DNA of 64,000 bases from Triangularia verruculosa (lineage: Eukaryota > Ascomycota > Sordariomycetes > Sordariales > Podosporaceae), in contig MU863876.1 of NCBI GenBank assembly GCA_033296885.1, positions 434,001 to 498,000 of the forward strand. The letters run 5' to 3'. The translations under genes and the position numbers were made by a program. Positions 44,268 to 57,024 of the stretch are shown here, piece after piece (the first letter of the stretch is position 1; each line of letters starts with the position of its first letter). The notes under the pieces were generated by a model that saw only the letters and a program-made list of their open reading frames with translations, was not told the DNA's origin and did no database searches.

Positions 44268-45978
44268 ATTACTATCGAGTTCTTGTTGATCAACAGGTGA
44301 TGGTGGAAAAGTAGGCGATGTCAACGAGGCTTCTGTCAAGATCCTTGGTGAAATGCTCGACAGTCCTTGAAATAGAAATAAGCTGCCCCCGAGTCCCGCC
44401 GCCATGGCAGCCTTTATTGTATTGAATGAGTTTGGACACTGGGAGTTGAGTTCCACCCCCTCGGTGGTCTTGTGGGACTGGCGCACCCTGCGGGCGGGCT
44501 GCCGAGTGGGCTGAGAGGTTGATAGTGTGAGCATTTCGTGTTACAAGTTTGTATGTCCAGAAAAAGACGCCTTTGAGTTTCTTCAGACAAAAGATCAAGG
44601 TTCGGAGAAAGGGTGTGAATAAGTGGTGACCGGTGATCTCCCGTGCAGGAACAATACCCTTGACCTGGGGTCGGTGCCTTATACAACAAAGAAATGTTTT
44701 CAATGACGGTCTTTGACACAAGACTTGAGACGAGGGTGGCCCGCAGTCGGATGATATATGCGTAGGTGAGCAATACGTGGGTTGGGCGAGACCCGGACCC
44801 GGGCGGGGGCGCGCGTGGCCGTCCATGGGTGGTTATGTAGTTGAGCTGGGCGCTGCACGTCAGGTAGATAGTTATGTCATTTTCCCAGCAGAAAAGGGGC
44901 TGATTCGTCGGGCTATGGCAGTGTGTACAATTGCCATTTCACAAAGGTAACGGTTTGGTATACATCCGAAGGCGGTGCCCGAAGCTTCCCAAGCACAAAA
45001 TTCCAAAATCTGGCACATGGTGGTGTGGCCACCCACTGCCGCCATAGCTGCTGGGCAACTTCGGGGCGACAAATCTGCACAGCCCGGCTCAAAGGATTGG
45101 CTCAGGGGTTGGTCGGGCAGCGGGCAGTGTGGCCAGTTGGGCGACGCGGCTACCTTTGGCCACCCTCCACCATTCGCGGCGCGGCAAAGTCGGATGACAG
45201 CCCCGAAGATGGGAAAATGTTGGTCCTCGTCGTCATTCCACACGCGCAACTTGTGAGGCTCCGCGGTATCACCAAGCCTGCCAAGACGAACCTCATGATC
45301 CTTCCGGGCTGGGGAGCGGTGTCCACTCCCTCAACATCCGAATGCCGAACCTGAAGTTTGTACCACCAGAATGTGCATGATGGAGCTGGTGGTCCTATCA
45401 AGAAAAATTTGCAAATCATTGTCGTGCGGGCGCACTCGACGGGAATGTCGACTCCACGTGGTTGTAATTTTTGGCACAATGGACGCCAGTCCACGAAGAA
45501 CAAGGCACATGTGGTGAGACAAAGAGTTGCGGGGTAGAACACCGTTTCAAAAGAGCAATCCCGGGCCGCCTGTTTCGTGGATCTTGGGTGAGTGATGTCG
45601 TGTTGAAACAGTTTAGAGATCCGCGTGCTCGACGGGAGACCTCAAGGCTCTGTTGGTGAATGTCTTGTAGAAGCTCAGATCAGCAGTTCGGACGGTGTCT
45701 GCTCTGACTTGGCTCAGAACAGCCTAGACCATCAGGTGCTGTGGACACAGAGGCTGACACTACAAGTAAGCAATCCATGCCAAGTAACACATACCTCCAA
45801 TGACTGTCAACAAACCTTCAAAAGATCCAGCATCGGTATCAAAAGGTACTTCGCAGCCCTCTTCTTGCATTGTTCACGTTAAAAGACATTAAAAACGGCC
45901 ATGTATCAATAACGCCCGTGGCCTTTTCTTTTCCCCAAGCTCACTTCCACACCCGCAGCACCAACACGCGTGTCCCAC
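44268..45978. other. no gene recognised
   Basis: Upstream region of the minus-strand gene at left and 3' flank of BET3 at right. Several short frames on both strands, none with a domain or consistent exon structure. CT-rich leader-like DNA at 44620–44800. Confidence 0.35.
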
Positions 45979-46749
45979 CTAATCGTCCTCTGGTGGCAGC
46001 TCGTCGTCGATATACCGTATCAGTGTAATGCGCATCTCGGTGGTATCGTTGCCCCTGAGCACGTCACTGATGAAATGAGCCTCCACCTGCATTTGAACCA
46101 TCTCCAACGCTCCCCTCAACACGCCGCACAGGATGTTGGAGTACCATAACTCGTCTTGGGCCCGGCCGTCATCGGGTAACTCCACAAAATCGGCAAAGGG
46201 GTTCTCGTCAAATATCAGGGAGAATGATTTGCCATCGTTTGTCCAGTTCGCTATTGTTGGCGTAATATTGAGAAATATCTTGAAACCGACCTAGATATCC
46301 CATCGTCAGACACAACATTGAGCAAACTCTGGTCCGCACGCGAGACCACCCACCTTCGCTATCATCTCTGCTGTTTCTTTAAAGTTCGAACATCGCCGTA
46401 CGGTGTTGGACTTGGCAAGGTAGTCTTCGATCAGGCGCAAGCCAATATTGTAGCCCATCTTGTCGAGCTGCTTGTTAACCTCGACATAGTCGCTGTCAAA
46501 GTCCTTGCAGAGCTGCGAAACTATGGTGCCGTACGTGAGGACGACCAGCTCGGCATTGACCTTGTCTATCCGTGTCCTTTCATCGGCGCGTCATATTAGC
46601 TATTGGTTGGGTCTAGCTGAGGGAGCAAGAGTCCCTTACTTCCAGATCCTGTTCAGGAAAAAGCGTTAGCAGAGAAGGCGACAAGACAGAAAGGAGGTGG
46701 ATTGCGCAGCGTACTCTTCCCCCAGACGGGTCGCCTTGTTAGCCGCCAT
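45979..46749 (-). CDS. BET3: TRAPP complex core subunit BET3 (TRAPPC3)
   Basis: Four exons: 46749–46715, 46648–46640, 46576–46354 and 46290–45979; 192 residues, the usual length. The second exon is only 9 nt (GATCTGGAA); without it the frame fails, with it the protein reads EEIWKTRIDKVNAELVVLTY. TYGTIVSQLCKDFDSDY contains the Cys that is acylated in the buried channel of BET3, followed by NKQLDKMGYNIG and IANWTNDGKSFSLIF. The ending IRYIDDELPPEDD is typical. BET3 is a core subunit of the TRAPP GEF complexes acting on Ypt1/Rab1 in ER–Golgi and Golgi traffic. It is divergent from the U5 40K gene, with 411 bp between starts. Confidence 0.95.
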
Positions 46750-47160
46750 TGCGGGAGACGATGGTGGAGGTGGTTTTTAAGTCGTATCGGGCGAGGACTA
46801 TGCTGAGAATGCGAAAGACTGGTGTCACCAAGTTGCTGGTCTCAAGCAGAGGAAACAGTCAACAGGCAGAGGTTTGGTGATGTTTGGATGCCCGGGGAGG
46901 GGCGGTGATGTCCCGGCGACAGCTACAGGGGTGCTCGCCTTGCCTGTGGGGGAGCTAGGCCCCACCGGCTCACCTGGAGTGCAGGGACCCCCAGCAGTCT
47001 CCCAGGCGGAAAGCGGGGAATCTAAAATCCATCAGGCGCGTCTTTCAGAAGGGAAGGCGCATCATGCTTTGGAACTTGAAAGTCAACATCGCAGCCTCGC
47101 CAAGAAACCGACATCAGTTGGTTGATAACAGAACACATCGAATACTCAGCATCATCAATC
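46750..47160. promoter_or_regulatory. bidirectional promoter of BET3 and the U5 40K gene
   Basis: 411 bp separate two divergent housekeeping starts. There is no clear TATA box; GC-rich sequence lies in the middle (46890–47000). Regulatory role is inferred from position. Confidence 0.5.
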
Positions 47161-48340
47161 ATGTCTTCCGAGAAGAGACCATTTCCAGGAGACGACCAAC
47201 AGCTCGTGGTCAAGCGGCAGAATGTGGGCTCTAGTCGCGCCCTCGCAACCCGCTCTGGCCCAGCCGGTGGAAGCTCTGGTGCCCTCATCCAGTCACAGGT
47301 TCCCCGAACGAGCTCACTGCAGGCTCCGGTGATGGAGTTGTCGGGGCACAGCGGCGAGATCTTTGCGGCCAGGTTCGACCCAACAGGAAATCTAATAGCG
47401 TCTGGGTCCATGGACAGGACAGTTTGTGCGTTTGACAGTCTGGTCAGAAAACAAGGCAGTCCATTGCTGACCAGCCGATAGTACTCTGGCGAACATACGG
47501 CGATTGCGAAAACTACGGCGTTCTCTCCGGCCACAAGGGCGCCATCCTCGACCTCCAATGGTCTCGCGATTCCGAAATCCTCTTCACCGCTTCCGCCGAC
47601 ATGCACCTCGCCAGCTGGGACCTCACATCGGGCACAAGAATAAGACGCTACGTCGGCCACGAAGAAGGCGTCACAACATTGGACCTCAGCAAACGCGGAG
47701 AGGAGATTCTGATCAGTGGGAGTAACGACGGCACAATTGGTATCTGGGATCCCAGGACGAAAAACGCAGCCGATTACATCGAGACGGACTTCCCCATCAC
47801 AGCGGTTGCCATGTCAGAGGCCGGTAACGAGATTTATTCAGGCGGTATAGACAACGATATCAAGGTGTGGGATGTGAGAAAGAAGGCCGTGGTACATACC
47901 ATGATCAGCCACCAGGACACTATTACCACGCTCAGGGTATCACCGGATGGGCAGCAGTTATTGTCATATGCGATGGACTCGACGGCGAGGACGTGGGATA
48001 TCAGGCCTTTTGCCCCGGCCGAGCGGCACATTCGTACATTTGACGGCGCGCCGCTAGGCATGGAGAAGAACCTCATCAAGGGCAGTTGGGATTCGGAAGG
48101 AAAGAAGATCGCGGTGGGAGCTGGCGATGGTACAGCCGTTGTTTGGGAGGCGGGGTCTGGCAAGTTGTTGTACAAGCTTCCTGGCCACAAAGGGACGGTC
48201 AACGCGGTTGACTTTGCGCCAGGAAAGGAACCTCTTAGTATGTCTCGTTTATTTCTGCCTGTGGTGGACGTGTCGCTAACTTTTGTCTAGTTCTCTCTGC
48301 GTCATCGGATCGGAACATGCTGTTGGGCGAACTCAAGTGA
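47161..48340 (+). CDS. U5 snRNP 40 kDa WD-repeat protein (SNRNP40/Cwf17-like)
   Basis: Three exons: 47161–47425, 47482–48237 and 48291–48340; 356 residues. A basic leader (MSSEKRPFPGDDQQLVVKRQ) is followed by seven WD40 repeats, starting at LSGHSGEIFAARFDPTGNLI, with GH…WD pairs such as FTASADMHLASWD, ISGSNDGTIGIWD, YSGGIDNDIKVWD and AMDSTARTWDIRPF. The final exon completes the last blade (LSASSDRNMLLGELK). The family is part of the U5 snRNP/tri-snRNP in the nucleus and contacts Prp8 and Brr2. Intact; introns are 56 and 53 bp. Confidence 0.9.
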
Positions 48341-50696
48341 GGCGGCAACTCGTCAACAGTGTGTTGTGGATTCGAAGAAGCTCCGAAGCCCGGTGCGTTC
48401 ATCGAGAGACGCCGGTTGTTGTCAATGAAACTGCCATAGGATTTGAGGAAGTGTTCTATTCCAGTAGCAGCGGCCATGGAACCGCCTCGCTGCAGTCTTC
48501 CTGTGGCGATGCCCCTATTTCCACCATAAGGGGCTATTTTGACTGCTGTGCGACGAGCAGGATCAATTTTTGGGCTGCAGCCTGCTCCTGTACGGCAGGA
48601 TTGCATATTTGGAAAGGAATTGTGCCCGGCGTTCCAATGTTACCATCGAAAGGCTGAGCACAGGAGCAATCATGGAAAAGATAAAAGTAAAGCGAGCCTT
48701 GATACCCAATCTTGTACGAATAAAAACTTGAAAGGATTTACACCACAGGATGCAGATAGGCGCGCGCCAAGAGATATTCTAGGACGAGGCACAGATCTCG
48801 AAGATAAAGATAGCCAAGACCACGAGCGATCACCAACCTCGAAATGCGGGCATTTTTCTGGTGCCCTACGATCAATCAACACCGGGTTTGCGGCATCAGT
48901 CACAACTTCTACATGAGACAAGGGTTTCTGTCAGATATTGACTGGCTCTGTCTGGACATCAATCCAGAAGAAGCCTGGGCTTCACCCTACAACCACTGTC
49001 ACTGTTGACTCACTCTTGTCTTGTTACTAACAACGAGATAGCCCAAGGGAATACTCTAGACTCATACCTAAGAAAGTCATTCCTGGGTTTTTCCTCGTTC
49101 TTTTTCCTGAGTCTTAAATTCATCACACAAACCATTCCCCAGAAAGTCGCAACTGTCTGGGGAGATCTGAAACACGCTTGTGACTGCGGTCCGCTTATGC
49201 GCCAAGCCGACGTTGCACTGGAATCACCCCCAGCCAATCAGTTAGATTTCTCCTTTTGTCGCCAGTTTTGAAGACGGGGACGACTGGATGTCATGAGTCC
49301 CTGCCGACGCCCGACGATGCAAGGCACGCTGCCCTTCTGATGGTATTCGCAGTTGAGGTGTCCAAGGCAGCAAGACGCAGGAGAAGTGGACAACAGGTTG
49401 CCTTGCATCCTGTACAACGACAGGAAATCGTAGGGATGGCCGTTCCGGGAAGGGAGTTTCGAGATTGCTGCACGAGCCTCCTGCTGGACGGACAGCGCCC
49501 CTCCTCGTTCATCCCGTGTTGATCGTGAAGCAGGGGCCCGATGAACCTCTGAATCTTGCTTCCACCGAGATCCCTTCACCATCTTCATACATGGTAGGCT
49601 GTGTTTATCTCTCTCCCACATGCAAAGCTTTGACATTCTTCCTCTTTATCACCCTCCAACAGGACTCACTGGTTCCCCTTGTGTCCATGTAAGTTGACGC
49701 CAAGCGCAACCTGACCCCTGCATATTCGATCACGGTTACCCCCTTCCCCCCTCCATCCAATTAAGCCCCTCCCTCTTTTTCAGGGCTGCGACATCGTCAA
49801 TTCATCGGACAGGAAGAGTCTTTGCGGTGGCTTGGGACGAATCCACTTGCATACGACGAAACAACGAAACAAACCAGGGGAGGGTGCTTCCGGACCTATC
49901 AACCTATCGACACACATTTTCCACCTCACCACCATCATTTCTTTCCTCTCTTTTTCTTGAGCTGCCCTCCCTGCCCTGAGTGCGGTTTTTGTTTCTGTTT
50001 CTCGATGTTGCCTTGACGGTGTTTTTATTTTCTATTTTCTCCTCTACATTCGCATCGCTCTGGGAGCTGGTAATTTATTGGACGACGGTCATTTGCGACG
50101 ACACGCTTGCCGCATTTCTTTCCTTGATCACCACCACCATCAATTCGATTCACACAGCCGGCCGGTCCTTTTTTGATACTCTTCTCCCTCTTTTTCCCGA
50201 CCGACGAAAGCAGACGTCCTTCTTTCGGCACGCCCTTCCATTTCAATTTCCGCAAACATCTTTTATATCCCGAGTATCAGCCCGCCATTGAAGGGAGGTG
50301 TCTACTCGAGGCGCATTATCTTGCAAGGGGCAGCACAGTTCGCGAACCCTTCAGAGACAAGACGCACGGCGACCTGCAGGACCTGTCGACCTATCATCGC
50401 GCGTGGCGACGATCGAGCGGGCAGCAAGGAGACGCGGGACACGGGAGCTTAGGTTGTACGACGTCAACATCAACATCAACAATAGTCAACCAGTGGGACG
50501 CGACCTGTTGGATACAAATCTACCTCACTCTCAGTCTGGAAACGACCTATTTGGGTGAAGGAATAGACGGGAAAACAACAGCAGCATGATCATGCAATAA
50601 CGACTCACCTCAACTACTCAAAACAGCACCAGACTCACCTCACATCGTACTGAACCAAAGGTTACAAACTTTCCCTTTACCCTCAACCGACCAAAC
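48341..50696. other. long intergenic/5' leader region
   Basis: About 2.4 kb with no recognised gene. The right half (49730–50690) is strongly pyrimidine-rich on the plus strand with many TTTTT/CTCC runs and probably holds the promoter and a long 5' leader, possibly with short upstream frames, of the two-span membrane protein gene. Confidence 0.4.
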
Positions 50697-52462
50697 ATGG
50701 ACCGCTTCAACTTTTTCACCGGGGCTTCTTCCTCCCGCGATAATAACCCCAACAACACCAACGACAGCATCAACGACAACACCAACACCAACACCGTCAC
50801 CATCCGCACCGCGGCTCCCCGGACATTAGCCTGCAACTCTTCCCTCCGCCCACCATCAGGCCCTCATCCCGCCACAGTCGAGAACTACAACCCCTACGCC
50901 TCGACCCCCGCTGCTAACCCATCCTCCTATGGTCTCTCATATCCAATCTACCAATCCTACGACCCCCGCACAAGCGACGACGAGCACGCCCCTTTGTCCC
51001 CTCGCTTCCCCCCAAATCACCACGACCCCGAGTCCGGACGTCAACAGCAACAACCCCAGCGATTATCCTTCCTCGCCCGGTTCCCCCGCCCCTCATTCTT
51101 TGGCCTAAGACCCCCAAGCAGTAACTACTCCGGCGCCGGTCTCCGAGGGGCACCTCCAACAGTGATCAACCCCCCAAACGAAGACATCGAATCGCCCAAA
51201 TCCCCCTTGTTCAGAATCGGAGAGCAGCAGTTACCATCAACAAGACTTCATCTGCCCAACCTAGAGCGGACGTGGACGGGTGGGAGTAATGGGCCGCCTA
51301 CAAGACCTGGTACCACCGCCCGTCAGGATGCTGCTGCTGCTGCTGCTGATGCTGTTGCGGTGCCTGATGCGCCCGAGCCGGCGGTGACCCGCTCTCGATC
51401 GGGGGGGAGCAATCGCTCGAGACGGCACAGGAGGAACGAAAGTGAGAGGTCGTCTCGGCGGTCGAGAAGGGATGGTGAATCGAGGGAGGAGCGGCGGCAG
51501 AGGAGACGGAACCGGGAGACGAGGCGGCGGAGGGGGGAGACGGAGTCGAGTGGGAGTAGCAGTCGGAGCCGCCGGACGGGCAACACCACTACTAGTAGTA
51601 GTGGCAGTGGTAGGCCGCCGCCAAAGAACTTTTTGTTTTGTTTTCCGTGGATCAAGTCGAGGCGGGTTCGGACGCAGATACTGCGGTGTTTTGTGTCTGG
51701 ATTGTTTCTCGTGCTCATGTTGGCAGTTTGTACGTTTGTTTTTCACTCTTCATCATTCCCGCTTATACTAACAAAAGAGCAGACTTGTCACTTACACTGA
51801 CCAACACGCTCCCTTCGTCGGAGTTCACCATCCTCCTCATCCTCGTCATCTTGTTCGTGACGATCTTTTTCGCCCACAGCCTGATCAAACTCTGTTTGTT
51901 GGTTGTCAAATCCCGGCGCAAGGGCACCGGCAGCAATGAAGGAGTGGTGCGGCCGGAAATGATCCAGACGATCACGCCTGGGAACGGGTATGCGATCCCA
52001 AGGGAACCGATCAGAGTTGTTTTGGCTAGAGACGAAGAAGCGGTTGGGGTGGAGAGTGAGGCTACGAAGCTGGGACCGCCGGCTTATGGGCTTTGGAGGG
52101 AGAGTGTGGTGAGTACTTCTGAAAAGAGATTTATAGGGGCAGGTTGGGGGCTAACAGAAGGGAAATAGAGGGTTGATCCAAATGGGTTTTTCTGGGCTAG
52201 GAATGAACGGGTTGGTGACGAGGGGAGAAGCAGTGAGGAAAGGGGGGAGACAAGGACGGGGACGGCTGGGGGTGGGAATGGGAATGGGAGTGGGAATGGG
52301 AACGGAGTGAGGAGGCCACCGTCGTATGCGTCTGATGATGGGGTTAGTTATGTGGTGGAGGCGAGGCCGAGGTCGATGGCGCCGCCGCCGATGGGGGCTG
52401 GTGATGATGCGGCTGGTCTGCATCATACACAGCAACAGCAACGGCCGTCGGTGTGGGTTTAG
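50697..52462 (+). CDS. two-span membrane protein with long disordered Arg/Ser-rich N-terminus
   Basis: Exons 50697–51729, 51783–52108 and 52169–52462; 550 residues. Residues 1–320 are low-complexity: Asn/Thr-rich at the start, Pro-rich, an Ala run (ARQDAAAAAADAVAVPD) and an RS/RE-rich block (SRRHRRNESERSSRRSRRDG). Then CFVSGLFLVLMLAVYLSL forms one membrane span at the first splice joint, a short loop NTLPSSEF, and FTILLILVILFVTIFFAHSL a second span. The tail has PEMIQTITPGNGYAIPREPI, a Gly/Asn-rich run, and RPPSYASDDGVSYVVE, ending QQQQRPSVWV. The PPSY/PPAY motifs could bind WW domains of Rsp5/Nedd4 ligases (inference). No named family recognised. Confidence 0.8.
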
Positions 52463-54857
52463 ATGGGGGGTTGGTGAGGTGAGATGTGTGGGCATAATAC
52501 GAGGATTCCTGTTGTCAGCGCTGCGGTAATTCAAGAAATCTATCACCTTCATGAGGTGAGCATCTGTCAGGTATGAAAAGGGGCGTCGAGTGCCCATCAA
52601 TGCGCAATCTCAACCACAGCTCCGTTGTCGCCCGCTCTGTTGTTGCTGACCAACCTAAGCTTGGACCATTCTCGCCAAGAATAGGTATGGTAGGCACGGA
52701 CCACCAACCGTTCGTCATCGACCATCGGGATCCAGACACTGTCCGAGTGCCTTGCCTCCTGCAGGCGGCAAACTTGTGATACACGGTAGCCTTGCGAAGA
52801 GTTTATATTACCGCAGGCTCGGGACAACCCTTTTGCGGCTTCCTGGTGCCAATCCCCTTTTGGGTGTTCCGGACTCTGCACCTCCTTCGCGACCATTGGA
52901 GGGGTACCGGCATGGAAGCACATGCCGTCAACCACCGTTCTATTCCCTCTTCGTCAATCACAGTCCCTCGAGAACAGCCCCGGTTGGGCATGATTGGGTC
53001 CAACAGTCGAACCAAGACACAGGGGTCCGTCACGCTTGAGGCGGGGTTTTTTGTTCTAATGCAGTCTGGCTGCCAACATCATCACCAACAGCAACAAACA
53101 CCCACTGGGCTGGTGATCCAGACCAGGGCTCTGCCGTACTATATATATGTGTGTCCTGAAAGATAGATACCTCAACCATTTATTTATTGAAGGCCTAAGA
53201 GGAGTGTCGAGAGGCGAGCTGCAGCCGTCGAGATGACCAACTGGTACCCCGCCATCAGACAAGGTTGTATCGATTTCGAAAAGGTGGGAGGAGAGAGGGA
53301 GGGGGGGAATGTTGCTTTCCAGCAGTCAACCGGCACAGCCGTGTGAAAGCGCGATATAAAAGGCTCTAGCGCCGAAAAGTAAACCGAGGTGAGTTACCGA
53401 TTGCGATTGTCAGCTGCAGCCGTGTGTCGCCGGGGATGCCCCCGCGAGAGCCTCACTTGAGGCGTTGGGTTGGCCACCTACAGGGCGACACTGCTGACGG
53501 GGAGGTGAGACACTTCCTGGCAAGACAGCAGGGCAAGACAGGCGTGACAGGGCAAAGAGATGTTCCAGTCAGCGGTCGCTGTTGAAGTTGCCGCACTCAG
53601 CAGTGGCCACGAGTCAGCAGCGGGCGCCAGTCACGAGCCGCCGTGATGTGGGGTGGGCAAGAGCAGTGCCAAGCCCCAAGAGATTTTTTAGCGTGCCTTG
53701 TCGCTGAAATCCAGTCGCTGCTGAGCCAGAAGGAAGCACTTGGGGGAGGCGGTACCTCCAGCTACCGCTACTCTGTGCCCTCAACTGGTGGCAAGCCATG
53801 TAGAGATGAGGTACCTCGGCTGACATGCTGACTTCCTGCAACCCCCCTCCCACAGCCTAGCTCTGGGCCTGCGAACTGGCGCTATCCCTTCCTTCCTGGT
53901 TCCCTGACTTGGGGTTTCCATATCCCTCCTTGCTTCCGCCTCTTCCGCCACCTTCTCTCCTCTTCCCTTTCAGCAACCTTTAGGAAGCCACAGGTCATTA
54001 CTTTTTTTCTCTGGAGTTGTTGGAGAGGACGTTGGACGCTTGACGGAAAGAAGGAAGATTGAAAGTTTGGACATTTTTGTGAAGGAACAGACAGACGGTC
54101 CAAAGGAGGATTTTATTTTTATATTATTTTCTTACACAGGTGAGTATTTTTGTGTGGCGCACTCACTTTTGCGTCACTATCTTTCCTCCCCCCGCCCTCG
54201 TACCCGAAGCATCTCGCTGCACCTCTATGATTTTCGAGCGACACGTTTGCGACTGGACACTCGGCTCTCTTCATCGACAATGCGGGAAATCACCTCCGGC
54301 TCGGGCTGAGCAACCGTTGGAAGGCTGGAACGACATATGGAGCAGGGCGGCCGGCGCAACTTTGTGGAAGCAAGCCCTATACATGGCACCAAGTCGAGGT
54401 TGAAGGCGCATCGACGAGGCAGCAAGCACATCCGCGACGACAAACCCCTCCCCCTCGGCTCTTTCCCCCGCTTCGGTCTTGGCTCCCGGTGTCCAGACTG
54501 GCTGTCGTCTGCTGTCAACACCAAACAAACATTCCAAACCGGGCGGGAGTGGTGCATTTCGACCTGCCTGCAGCCAGCCACCGAGTCGACCACACCACCA
54601 AAGCCGTTTCACTGAGCTGTCGGGAGGTTAAAGCGCCGCATGTGGGGATTGTCAACGGTCACCACCATACCCTTTCTGTCTGGAAATCTTCAAGGAATTC
54701 TTCCATTGCCTTTGATCATCGCCTGCCCCGACATCTCGAGTCCTCGTCTGCAAACGTGTCGCCCAGCATGGCGGTTTTGGCAACACTGTTCGGAATCAAC
54801 CAACCAGCATCAAGCCAAACACCCCAAACTAACGCCATCTCCCCAACTAGCACCCCT
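52463..54857. other. long upstream region of GIS2
   Basis: About 2.4 kb without a recognised gene. A GATATAAAAGG box is at 53353–53363. CT-rich tracts at 53880–53995 and the sequences TTACACAG (54133) and CCAACTAG (54843–54850) suggest a spliced 5' leader. A frame starting ATG 54769 (MAVLATLFG) runs into the coding exon but is more likely leader sequence ending at the CTAG acceptor. Confidence 0.4.
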
Positions 54858-55720
54858 ATGTTCGGAAACATGTCTTCGGCTCACAAGCGCGCGTGCTACA
54901 AGTGTGGCGAGTTGGGTCACCAGGCCGATGGCTGCCCGGCTCCCGCCCGCCTCTGCTACAACTGTATGAATCTCCCCTCCCTGACGTGATTGGTTCTTGG
55001 CAGCTACTAACACCTCTCACAGGCAAGCAGCCCAGTAAGCATCTTGTGTTCCCCTCAGCCGTTTTCTCGACGGGTAATCTGACACAGAGACCGAACAGAC
55101 CACGAGTCGAACGAGTGCCCTCTGCCTCGCACCACCAAGTCGAAGCAGTGCTACCACTGCCAGGGCGTTGGCCACGTGCAGGCTGAGTGCCCAACCATGC
55201 GCTTGAACGGCGGCCCTGGTGGCCCTCACACCCGCTGCTACACCTGCGGTCAGCCCAACCACATTGCCGTAAGTTGATGAGATTATCGTCTGGAGGGGAG
55301 TATGGCGGACTAACAGAATCTCAGCGCAACTGCCCTACCGCTCAGGGCGGCATGGCTCCCGGACCCATGCCCGGCCGTGGTGGCTTCGGTCATGGTCGCG
55401 GTGGCTTCCACCCCGGTGGTGCCCGCCACGCCACCTGTTACAAGTGCGGCGGCCCCAACCACTACGCTCGCGACTGCCAGGCTCAGGCCATGAAGTGCTA
55501 CGCCTGCGGCAAGCTCGGCCACATTTCGCGCGACTGCACTGCTCCCAACGGCGGTCCTCTCAACACTGCCGGCAAGACCTGCTACCAGTGCGGTGAGGCT
55601 GGCCACATCTCGCGGGACTGCCCCAAGCGTAACGGCGCTAACGGTGCCGATGCCCCCGAGGTTGACCTTGGAAACCCCCAGGTTGCGCAGGCTCCTACCC
55701 CCGGCGCCCCTCTTGCTTGA
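54858..55720 (+). CDS. GIS2: CCHC zinc-knuckle nucleic-acid-binding protein (GIS2/CNBP/Byr3 type)
   Basis: Exons 54858–54963, 55023–55034, 55099–55268 and 55325–55720; 227 residues. Exon 2 has only 12 nt (GCAAGCAGCCCA) and lies in the middle of knuckle 2. Seven CX2CX4HX4C knuckles are seen: CYKCGELGHQADGC, CYNCKQPNHESNEC, CYHCQGVGHVQAEC, CYTCGQPNHIARNC, CYKCGGPNHYARDC, CYACGKLGHISRDC and CYQCGEAGHISRDC. A Gly/Arg/His-rich linker (GRGGFGHGRGGFHPGG) separates knuckles 4 and 5. Seven knuckles is the number in yeast Gis2. Family members bind G-rich single-stranded nucleic acids and act in translation and stress granules. Start MFGNMSS chosen because the sequence before it looks like the end of a leader intron. 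Confidence 0.93.
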
Positions 55721-56916
55721 GCGAATAGGGCGGCTCGCGCGTGTGGGCTGAAAATGCTGGGGGAGATCGGATCGAGGTTTCGATTTTTGACGACTATTGC
55801 ATAGCGTTTACGCACTCCGATGATCTTTTCCCCCCGCATCTCATAGATTATGAACGACATGGGAAAGGCTACGACATGACTTTGGGTTTTGTTTTTTCTC
55901 TCTCCCTACGGCGTTCACGGTTCTTCTGGCTCTACGACAATTTTTTGGGAACCCTATACACATCATCAAGACGCTTTTTGTTTTTTCTTTGACTGGACAA
56001 CAAAACATATCGGCCAAACACTTCGATACAAGACTTGGAGGGTGGAGGTTGAGAAGAAAAAGAGAAGAGAGATGAACTGACGGTTGTGGTGTTTATTCTT
56101 TTCGTCAAAACAACAAAAAACCTGGTTGTGTCTTTTTTTTCCGGCTTGGAGAATACACATCGCAGCACCCCCAGTCTCTATCTCTTGTTGTTGTCACGTT
56201 TCGACATTCTTTCTTGAATCATCAGGGACTTTTCTTTCGTTCTTTTCGAGCAACATTAGATCAAGTCCTGTTTTTTTTGGTTTTAAAACAACTCATCATA
56301 CCCAGCAACCATCCGTCGTCACCCCTTTTTTTTTTTTACACCACACCAACACACATACCCTTTGGAAAAGAACAAAAACACCATTCAGAGATACCCCCTC
56401 TTTTTTTTAACAAGAAAAAGATGTTGATGGACCTGCGAGGCGCGAGCGAAGCAAGCAAACGGAAAGTTTTGGGCAAAGAGACGAGAAAAAAAAAAGAAGA
56501 GAGTTGTTCTTCTTTGTTCTTTCTTTAGACTACTACAGGCCGGGCAACAGGGCGAAGACAGGAAGTGGAACAAGCAAGAAAAAAAAAAGAAGGGAGGAGG
56601 GGCGAATAAACCAAGGATATTGGAGAGAAAGAAGAAAGCAGGCAAAGATATGGGGCGGTGCGGTGGTTGAATAGGTAGTCTGTGTGTTCAATAAAGGACC
56701 AGTTGTGCGCGTCTTGTGTTGGTTGATGTGGTGTGTGTAGTGTGATGAGGATAGTGATGTCAGGGGGAGAGAGGGGAGGCTGCTACTGATGTTTCTCTTT
56801 GAGGTGCCAAGCAACCCCGCCATTCGATTAACATCACACCCACAAAAATGAAAAGAAAAAAATAGTAGAGTACAAAAACAATGGTCTCTCTTCTCTACTC
56901 CCTGGGAGGAGGCTCT
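55721..56916. other. 3' flank of GIS2, T-rich
   Basis: No gene recognised. Many T-runs (56120–56410) and A-runs (56480–56590). The right part, 56640–56916, is a GT-rich stretch before the tRNA genes. Confidence 0.4.
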
Positions 56917-56988
56917 GGACGAGTTGGGAATCGAACCCAAGACCTTTCGCATGCAAAGCGAACGCGCTACCAATTGCGCCACACGCCC
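56917..56988 (-). tRNA. tRNA-Ala (anticodon UGC)
   Basis: 72 nt on the minus strand. D stem GCGC/GCGC, anticodon stem TTCGC/GCGAA with loop TTTGCAT (anticodon TGC at 56953–56955), T arm TTGGG-TTCGATT-CCCAA. The acceptor stem GGGCGTG/CTCGTCC has the G3·U70 pair that marks alanine tRNAs, with one mismatch at 6–67. No intron. Confidence 0.95.
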
Positions 56989-57024
56989 TGATGGGGCGGA
57001 GATAGAGAAGGTTGAAGGGAGATT

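Noticed and set aside
54769..54857. Upstream start MAVLATLFG for GIS2
   Set aside because: The stretch ends in a CCAACTAG acceptor-like sequence directly before MFGNMSS, which is the expected start; more likely leader intron.
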